DNA from: Apostichopus japonicus
Lineage: Eukaryota; Echinodermata; Holothuroidea; Aspidochirotida; Stichopodidae
Length of the DNA stretch: 14,000 nucleotides
Reading direction: 5' to 3'
Assembly (NCBI RefSeq): GCF_037975245.1
Contig: NC_092582.1
Location: forward strand, 1,572,001-1,586,000
Within the stretch, counting starts at the first letter, position 1; every line of letters begins with the position of its first letter. The notes beneath the pieces are model-generated. The model worked only from the letters and a program-made list of their open reading frames with translations, had not been told where the DNA came from and ran no database searches. Shown here piece after piece: positions 8,236 to 14,000 of the stretch. The translations under genes were made by a program, and so were the position numbers.

Positions 8236-8410
8236 GTGTTGCAAATATTGACATAGAAAATCTAGAAGTTGGTCGGAAGTTGAGAGAAGTGAATGTGTAA
8301 TTTCTCACCAAACTAAAAGAGGCTATGTTAGAATTTAACAACCACAATATCAACCACTGACTGTTATAGCAACAACTTTGGAAAACTTGGAGAATTTTTC
8401 AGAACCCACG
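8236..8410 (+). pseudogene. Exon 2 of ParB-like pseudogene, stop and frameshift
   Basis: The acceptor CTTCTCCACAG ends at 8235 and the donor CCCACG|GTGAGT starts at 8411. Continuing from exon 1 (phase 1), the frame reads VANIDIENLEVGRKLREVNV, then TAA (8298-8300), then in the same frame FLTKLKEAMLEFNNH. The next conserved piece, QYQPLTVIATTLENLENFSE, is readable only after loss of one base, in the frame ending in phase 0 at the donor. The spacing between LREVN and QPLTV is right for ParB box order, which argues that the stop and shift are mutations within one exon and not exon boundaries. Confidence 0.6.
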
Positions 8411-9774
8411 GTGAGTAATCAGCACTTGATTATAAAGTGATTTTTATAATGGAGTGCTTCATAATTGTTTATCAAAAACCATGCAGCAGTGACTGCTTGT
8501 GTGTGCATATGTGAGAGAGAGATGCCTTAGCTCAAATTTTGAAAACTTTGATAATTCAACAAGTGCAATATGCATGAAGTTCATACTTGGTAGAAAGCTA
8601 CCCCTTAGCAAATTCTCAGCTGCAATTGTTATTTAATTGCCAGTGGTCAACAGTTATAAACCCCATAAATGACCTTACTGAAGTAAAGGTTAAGTGAAAT
8701 TAGTATGCTTATCCCTCAATCGAGTGCTTACCACTTGCTGTTACTTAGTACGTAAAAAATTGTTTGAGGTCCACACCACCTAAAAATCTGAAACTTTGTT
8801 AACAGGTTATCTCACCATGTACAGCTTACATATAGTTCACACTTTGAACAATTACAAGAATGTATTCGGTATCTACCACCTTAGTAAATTCTTCACTGTT
8901 ATTGCTTTGGGAGGGGCCAAAGGTCATATGAGATAACCAATGGTCTAAACCTGAAAACTCTGTGAATGAGCTAAGTCAAAGAATAAAGCTACATAGAATG
9001 TCAAATTTGTTCCTCTGATTGAATACTTGCCATCTATAATGTTAACTTTTTTGAGGTCAAATGTCATTTGAGGTACATTTTAGTGAAATTCTGAAAACAT
9101 ATCTCACTAAGTACAGCTTGCATGAAGTTAATGCTCAGTATGAAGACACTCTTAGTAAATACTCAGCTGATAGTGTGTTGGGAGAAGTCAAGGTCATTTG
9201 AGGTCACTAGTGGTCAACAACTGACAACTTTTCTAGCTGAAGAAGTGAAGTTTTGGTAAATTTCAAATTTGATAGGAATTAAGCATTTGTCTTCTTTTTT
9301 TTTGGCTGTTTCGGTCAACGTCACTCAAGGTCAGTTAATTTCAGTCTGAAAAACTTCTTGAACATGGTACCTCACCATGCACATGGCAATATTAGCCCAA
9401 GACAAGAAGAACAACATGAACAGATCTTTTACTTGACATGTGGATTCCTACATACATCATAATATTAAAAACCTTTGAAAACATGATAACTCAGGGTTGT
9501 CCACACCATATCTTTGAGTACACATTTAGTTCTCCTTTGCTAATAGTTGCAAGAGATTTTTTTTCCATTTCACTGTGGATCCCATGTACTCAGTAGAACT
9601 CTCCCCTCCAATGCCCTACAATAACAATAGGCAAAGGAATCACTAAGCCCTGTGGCTTTCTGTTTGCATGTCAATTACACCTGATCTTTGAGGACAAAAG
9701 TCTGACATTACGCTACTTTGACTTAAGTTACTGATATATTCATTTTCACATTTTGTAACAAATTTTTCTTTCAG
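8411..9774 (+). other. Intron 2 of ParB-like pseudogene
   Basis: A 1364-base intron runs from GTGAGT to AATTTTTCTTTCAG. It contains the ~272-bp diverged tandem repeat annotated separately. The rest (8411-8540 and 9411-9774) is AT-rich with no recognisable feature. Confidence 0.55.
8541..9400 (+). repeat. Diverged ~272-bp intronic tandem repeat, three copies
   Basis: Corresponding anchors CTTAGCAAATTCTCAGCTGC, CTTAGTAAATTCTTCACTG and CTTAGTAAATACTCAGCTGA start at 8604, 8880 and 9151 (spacings 276 and 271). Other shared blocks recur at matching offsets, including a TACAGCTTGCATGAAGTT-like block and a GGTCAAAGGTCATTTGAGGTCA-like block. A related AAGGTCAAAGGTCATTTGGG piece appears alone near 11003. 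Copies are well diverged, so the array is old. Confidence 0.7.
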
Positions 9775-9935
9775 GCAAATGGATACCATTATGAAGTTAT
9801 TGGTGGCATCCACAATCTGACAGCCTGTAAGGAGCTGAGAGAGAGAAATCCATACAAGAATGTAAAGATACAAAACTTTGGTTAGCAAACAAGCACATCA
9901 AAATAGGGGAAACCAGGCATCAGATGAGCATTGAG
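9775..9935 (+). pseudogene. Exon 3 of ParB-like pseudogene, internal deletion
   Basis: The acceptor TTTTTCTTTCAG ends at 9774. In phase 0 from exon 2 the frame reads ANGYHYEVIGGIHNLTACKE, then LRERNPYKNVKIQNFG, and meets TAG at 9883-9885. Two bases on, a different frame reads LANKHIKIGETRHQMSIE and ends exactly at the donor GAG|GTAAAG (9935/9936). In ParB-family proteins the box before LA..N is preceded by about ten residues (an acidic, EEAL-like stretch) that are absent here, so a small deletion with frameshift at 9880/9881 is the simplest reading. A weaker alternative is splicing at TTTG|GTTAGC (9881). Confidence 0.6.
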
Positions 9936-11210
9936 GTAAAGGTGACTACTATGAATTTTGTTTTTATAGAAGAATTTTTGCCGAGCAGTTATTCATCTCA
10001 TTCCTCCATATTGTATATTCAGGTTGCAATGACCTATGCATTAAGACATTGAAAGTGTGTATGGAAAGTCCTTGTCTACACATAACACATAACTTTGTGT
10101 TGTGCACACAGAATCGCTCTCTTACAGTATGTGAATTTTCAAATAATTGTTATCTAATCACTCTCATAGGAAGGATTAGGTACAATATTGTAGTTCCTTT
10201 GCAAGTTGGACCATTAACAGTATTACGCAACAGTTGCCATGGTAGTGGTTAGTTTTCCCAATAGGGGTCATTCATTGTGGGGTATTGCATGGTCACCGGA
10301 AGTGTTTGACTGAGGGAGGGGTAAAAGTTGTCTGTGTGGGGTGTCCAATTTTATGTCAAACAGTCCTCTTCAATGACTGGGTTGATTTTCTTAAAACTTG
10401 GTATGAAGGTGTTTTAGGGTTAAAGTCTATGTCTAGCAGACCCCTCCCCCCCAGAAACATAGGTCAAATGTCACATCAAATTAAATTCAATGTTTTAATT
10501 CAATATTACTCCAAGGGGACACATTACATTCAAATGGAATCTTCACTTGTATAATGGGAACAACATGTAGGCTACTAATACAGGCAGAAATGTGACCTCT
10601 GTCATAGTATTACTCAGATTGTAGAGGACAGCAGAGTGATAGCACTGCAATCATATGACAGTATAGTTCTGCTAACTTATCATATCAAAAAACATTTGCA
10701 GTCTTTGTTCATTTGTTTTTTTACTATCAATGCAACAGATAAAAAATAAATAAAATGGTTAGACTGTCAGTGTAGAATAAAGTTTTATTTCTCTCTTTTT
10801 TTCTGAAGATGACACAGAAATGCTCACACTGAGTCTGTTTGGTCTGGCCATTGCGTTCAAGAGGAAAACCATTGCAAGGAAACTGATGGGATGATGGCAC
10901 AGAACTTAATGTGACTATTGTTGCTAGGGATGATCCTAGATCACAGAGGATGAAAAAAAAGTTTATAGCACCGATTAAAAGAAGCGTATTGATTTTGGTG
11001 AAGGTCAAAGGTCATTTGGGGACAACAGGGATGTTAATTGTCTTGTAGGGTATATGTGTTCAGGAAGTGGCAATACTGAAACAGCCACATGGTCTTCTAC
11101 TCTGCAAATCCTAAAATGCTTGTTTTAAGTGTGTGTGAAATAAAAAGGGGGGGGAGGGGGGGTAAGGTTACAGTGACTTTCTCTTATTATTGTATTTTTT
11201 TGGTGAAAAA
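9936..11210. other. Gene-free DNA between ParB-like relic and array
   Basis: No further exon of the ParB-like relic could be firmly placed. A pyrimidine-rich tract ending in CTGAAG at about 10809 is followed by about 28 open codons (DDTEMLTLSLFGLAIAFKRK and on) that lack a family motif and a clear donor. An acceptor-like site ends near 10021, but it is followed by only about nine open codons in phase. A G-rich run lies at about 11146-11162. Open frames at 10049-10252, 10285-10554 and 10727-11008 (minus) are judged chance. Confidence 0.4.
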
Positions 11211-12884
11211 TTATTAGTAGGGGTATCAGTATGCCCATTAGAGCAATCTGAGAGTCTGAATAGTACATCCTTCAGAACTGCATTGTAAGCCACTTATTGT
11301 TGTTATTAATGATGTAATTTCTTATTGCTAACTGACACTCCGAGCAGTAGGGGGTGTATCGGTACGGACTTCAGAACTGCATTCTTAGCCACCTAATGGT
11401 GTTATTATGTTATTTCAGAACTAATGGTGTAACTTCTTGGTGCTAAATGACACTCCAACCATTAGCGGGGCGTTTTGGTACACCTCTTAGAACTGTATTG
11501 CAAGCCACTAAATTTTGTAACTTCTTGTTGCTAAATGACACTCCAACCAGTAGTGGGGCGTATTGGTACGCCCCTCAGAACTGTATTGCAAGCCACTAAA
11601 TGTTGTTACTTCTTGGTGCTAAATGACACTCCAACCAGTAGCGGGGCGTATTGGTACGCCCCTTAGAACTGTATTGCAAGCCACTAAATTTTGTTACTTC
11701 TTGGTGCTAAATGACACTCCAACCAGTAGCGGGGCGTATTGGTACGCCCCTTAGAACTGTATTGCAAGCCACTAAATTTTGTTACTTCTTGGTGCTAAAT
11801 GACACTCCAACCAGTAGCGGGGCGTATTGGTACGCCCCTTAATGGTGTTAGTTCTTGGTGCTAAATGACACTCCAACCAGTAGCAGGGCGTATTGGTACG
11901 CCCCTTAGAACTGTATTGCAAGCCACTAAATTTTGTAACTTCTTGTTGCTAAATGACACTCCAACCAGTAGTGGGGCGTATTGGTACGCCCCTCAGAACT
12001 GTATTGCAAGCCACTAAATGTTGTTACTTCTTGGTGCTAAATGACACTCCAACCAGTAGCGGGGCGTATTGGTACGCCCCTTAGAACTGTATTGCAAGCC
12101 ACTAAATTTTGTTACTTCTTGGTGCTAAATGACACTCCAACCAGTAGCGGGGCGTATTGGTACGCCCCTTAGAACTGTATTGCAAGCCACTAAATTTTGT
12201 TACTTCTTGGTGCTAAATGACACTCCAACCAGTAGCGGGGCGTATTGGTACGCCCCTTAATGGTGTTAGTTCTTGGTGCTAAATGACACTCCAACCAGTA
12301 GCGGGGCGTATTGGTACGCCCCTTAGAACTGTATTGCAAGCCACTAAATGTTGTTACTTCTTGGTGCTAAATGACACTCCAACCAGTAGCGGGGCGTATT
12401 GGTACGCCCCTTAATGGTGTTAGTTCTTGGTGCTAAATGACACTCCAACCAGTAGCGGGGCGTATTGGTACGCCCCTCAGAACTGTATTGCAAGCCACTA
12501 AATGTTGTTACTTCTTGGTGCTAAATGACACTCCAACCAGTAGCGGGGCGTATTGGTATGCCCCTTAATGGTGTTAGTTCTTGGTGCTAAATGACACTCC
12601 AACCTGTAGCGGGGCGTATTGGTACGCCCCTTAGAACTGTATTGCAAGCCACTAAATTTTGTAACTTCTTGTTGCTAAATGACACTCCAACCAGTAGCGG
12701 GGCGTATTGGTACGCCCCTCAGAACTGTATTGCAAGCCACTAAATGTTGTTACTTCTTGGTGCTAAATGACACTCCAACCAGTAGCGGGGCGTATTGGTA
12801 CGCCCCTCAGAAATGTATTGTAAGCCATTAATGGTGTTTCTTCTTGGTGCTAAATGACACTCCCTTGCAGTTGTGGGGTGTATT
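11211..12884 (+). repeat. 88/66-bp tandem array with a hairpin per unit
   Basis: Using the GCGGGGCGTA box as anchor, units start at 11465, 11553, 11641, 11729, 11817, 11883, 11971, 12059, 12147, 12235, 12301, 12389, 12455, 12543, 12609, 12697, 12785 and 12873. That gives 13 monomers of 88 bp and 4 of 66 bp. The 66-bp form lacks 22 bases around AGAACTGTATTGCAAGCCAC. Edge units at about 11220 and 11350 are longer and diverged, and the last is degraded. Some neighbours (11641 and 11729) are identical over the whole unit. Each unit carries GGGGCGTATTGGTACGCCCC, a perfect 8-bp stem with a TTGG loop, in nearly all copies. It is not a CRISPR array: there are no unique spacers. Confidence 0.95.
11465..12300 (+). 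repeat. 418-bp higher-order repeat, two copies
   Basis: Units 11465-11882 and 11883-12300 have the same order of monomer lengths (88, 88, 88, 88, 66) and the same private variants. The first monomer has GTAACTTCTTGTTGCT; the second starts GTGGGGCG and carries CCTCAGAACT and AAATGTTG. The copies differ mainly in the hairpin of the first monomer. This shows duplication of a five-monomer block. Confidence 0.9.
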
Positions 12885-13472
12885 TGTTTCACTGATTCAC
12901 TTTTGTACAGGGACAAGAGGTATTTTTCTTCCTTTATTCATGTAAGAAATTAACCTACTAAATTTCAGTTTATGGTCATGTAGATAAAATATAACATGAA
13001 ATACATAAGTTGGTACAAACAAAGAATAATTTTCTGATTGTGTTATTTTTTGTCTCAAATTTATGTATCTGCAGTATGATTACAATGCATTTGCCTTTTT
13101 AACTCACATTTTGAAGGTTTAAAGACAATGACAGTCATAGCGTAGATTTTTCCCTTATATATACCATATTTTTATACCCGAGAGCAAACGTCATTAAAAG
13201 CAATATAATTTCTGGTAAATTTATCAATGTTGAACAAAAAGTTTTTTTTTTCTTGGATAAAAGTCAGGTTTAAATAGTTCCTAGAAACCCTAAATGTTTC
13301 CTAGCCTCTTTAATGTTGTTTTATACTTCAAACAGACCATTTTTCATTGTTGTTAATTAATTCAATGTACATTCTATATCCGAAAACCAGATGTCGAAAA
13401 GTAAAGAATATGGAGGACAGAAGAATTGAATTATTCTTCATAAAAGTGGTTTGCTTTCTTCCATAATTGCAG
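12885..13472 (+). other. AT-rich intron upstream of terminal exon
   Basis: No coding frame or RNA gene was found. The 3' end has the pyrimidine-rich run TTTGCTTTCTTCC followed by ATAATTGCAG, a good acceptor ending at 13472. The intron's 5' end was not located and may lie beyond the tandem array, so the array could be intronic. Confidence 0.55.
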
Positions 13473-13735
13473 GTAATAAGGCCTTCTGGATGAACCACAC
13501 ACTCAACAGCAACTTTATGATTGGTGTTCCCAAGAATGTCACCCGTAAAGATACCACCACACTCCTTGGCGATGTGAACATCAAGCCCCTGGATACTTGT
13601 GAGGCTAACTGGTACGGTTTCGAATGGCACAAGGAATGGTTCCCTGAAACAAACCGTCCCGTCTGCTTGGGAACCGTCAACGGTCTCCGTCGTGTCCTCA
13701 CCAGTGAACGTGTCCAGACTAAGATCATGCCATAA
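13473..13735 (+). CDS. Terminal coding exon, unrecognised protein
   Basis: The exon begins after ATTGCAG at phase 1 (GT completes a split codon) and gives 86 full codons to TAA at 13733-13735. The product starts NKAFWMNHTLNSNFMIGVPK, has an aromatic core WYGFEWHKEWFP, and ends LTSERVQTKIMP. Most codons end in C or G, in sharp contrast to the AT-rich surroundings, which supports real and perhaps strongly expressed coding sequence. Two N-glycosylation sequons (NHT, NVT) and two cysteines are visible; no membrane segment is. I do not recognise the family and assign no function. Upstream exons lie before the window or were not identified. Antisense open frames over the same bases are shadows. Confidence 0.8.
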
Positions 13736-14000
13736 TCCGCCTAAACTTATCTGAACACTTTTTTTATTTTTTACGAAAATGGCAGGAACGTGTTTACCTT
13801 TTCATTGCGATCCATGTTTTTTTTCACTCGATGTCCAAACTTGATTGCTTGATGCCAACTTAGCTTTTTCTGAGAAAATTTGGAAGGCTGACCTTCTTGT
13901 CATTTAACTCTGCAGTTAATTCAGCTGTTGCTGGGTTTTTTTTCTCTCTATTTTTGCCAAACTAGTATTATTCGATTTGCAGTAATTTTGTGTCTTTTGA
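13736..14000 (+). other. Start of 3' UTR of the terminal exon
   Basis: T-rich sequence follows the stop codon. No AATAAA or ATTAAA polyadenylation signal occurs before the window ends, so the UTR probably continues beyond 14000. No other gene is seen. Confidence 0.55.

Larger units (their letters stand above)
7307..9935 (+). pseudogene. ParB-like domain gene, decayed, three exons
   Basis: Exons at 7307-7449, 8236-8410 and 9775-9935 join in compatible phases (1, then 0). The joined reading gives a lysine-rich segment, then a domain that follows the ParB N-terminal fold: a start box (LREVN, FLTKLKEAM), QPLTVIA, YEVIGGIHNLTACKEL (the G..HR-like box) and LANKHIK...RHQMSIE (the LA..N..R box). ParB-fold proteins bind or hydrolyse nucleotides, or act as nucleases or sulfiredoxins; the role of an animal version is not known to me. 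An in-frame TAA at 8298, a one-base deletion near 8337-8350 and a deletion plus frameshift at 9880/9881 argue against a working product. Introns are retained, so this is a decayed or duplicated gene and not a retrocopy. No ATG exon or terminal exon was found. Confidence 0.6.

Noticed and set aside
10806-10900. Possible fourth exon of the ParB-like relic
   Set aside because: There is a pyrimidine tract and about 28 open codons, but the phase does not fit exon 3 cleanly, the donor is unclear and no ParB motif is present.
11211-12884. CRISPR array
   Set aside because: The units are contiguous tandem repeats with no unique spacers, in DNA with eukaryotic exons; the length classes differ by a fixed 22-bp deletion.
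13328-13728. Minus-strand open frames over the terminal exon
   Set aside because: They are antisense shadows of a codon-biased plus-strand exon with a clear acceptor and stop.

Overview
The window looks like intron-rich nuclear DNA from an animal, most likely a marine invertebrate and plausibly an echinoderm or another deuterostome. The basis is AT-rich intergenic DNA, long G and C homopolymers, AT microsatellites, several decayed retroelement and foldback repeats, and coding sequence confined to short exons with canonical GT/AG splice signals. Nothing resembles a bacterial operon, and most long open frames here are chance. The taxonomic placement is inference.

Layout. 1-2600 is gene-free and repeat-rich: homopolymer G/C tracts with transposon-end-like flanks, a short triplication near 669-715, two inverted repeats at 1302-1422, and an AT-rich tandem repeat of about 105 bp at 1787-2101 that ends in a foldback. 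2946-3345 carries the decayed 3' end of a Penelope-like element (GIY-YIG endonuclease C-terminus, then a hammerhead-like motif). A second hammerhead-like terminus lies at 3640-3735, and (AT)n microsatellites separate and follow these. 4895-5166 on the minus strand is a frameshifted C-terminal fragment of a CR1/L2/jockey-like LINE reverse transcriptase. 5744-6403 is a 660-bp foldback (MITE-like) element with 23-bp perfect and 50-bp near-perfect inverted arms.

7307-9935 on the plus strand is the most interesting coding locus. Three phase-compatible exons encode a lysine-rich tail followed by what reads as a ParB-like N-terminal (ParB/sulfiredoxin-fold) domain. It carries an in-frame stop, a one-base frameshift and a deletion with frameshift, so this copy looks like an intron-containing, unprocessed pseudogene. 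Its second intron holds three diverged copies of a ~272-bp tandem repeat.

11211-12884 is a young tandem array of 88-bp monomers interspersed with 66-bp deletion variants. It shows a 418-bp higher-order period, and nearly every monomer holds a perfect 8-bp-stem hairpin. 13473-13735 is a well-supported terminal coding exon (86 codons, C/G-ending codon bias) of a gene whose earlier exons are not identified here; I do not recognise the protein. The start of its 3' UTR runs to the window end. No functional connection between the ParB-like relic, the array and the terminal exon can be shown from sequence alone.
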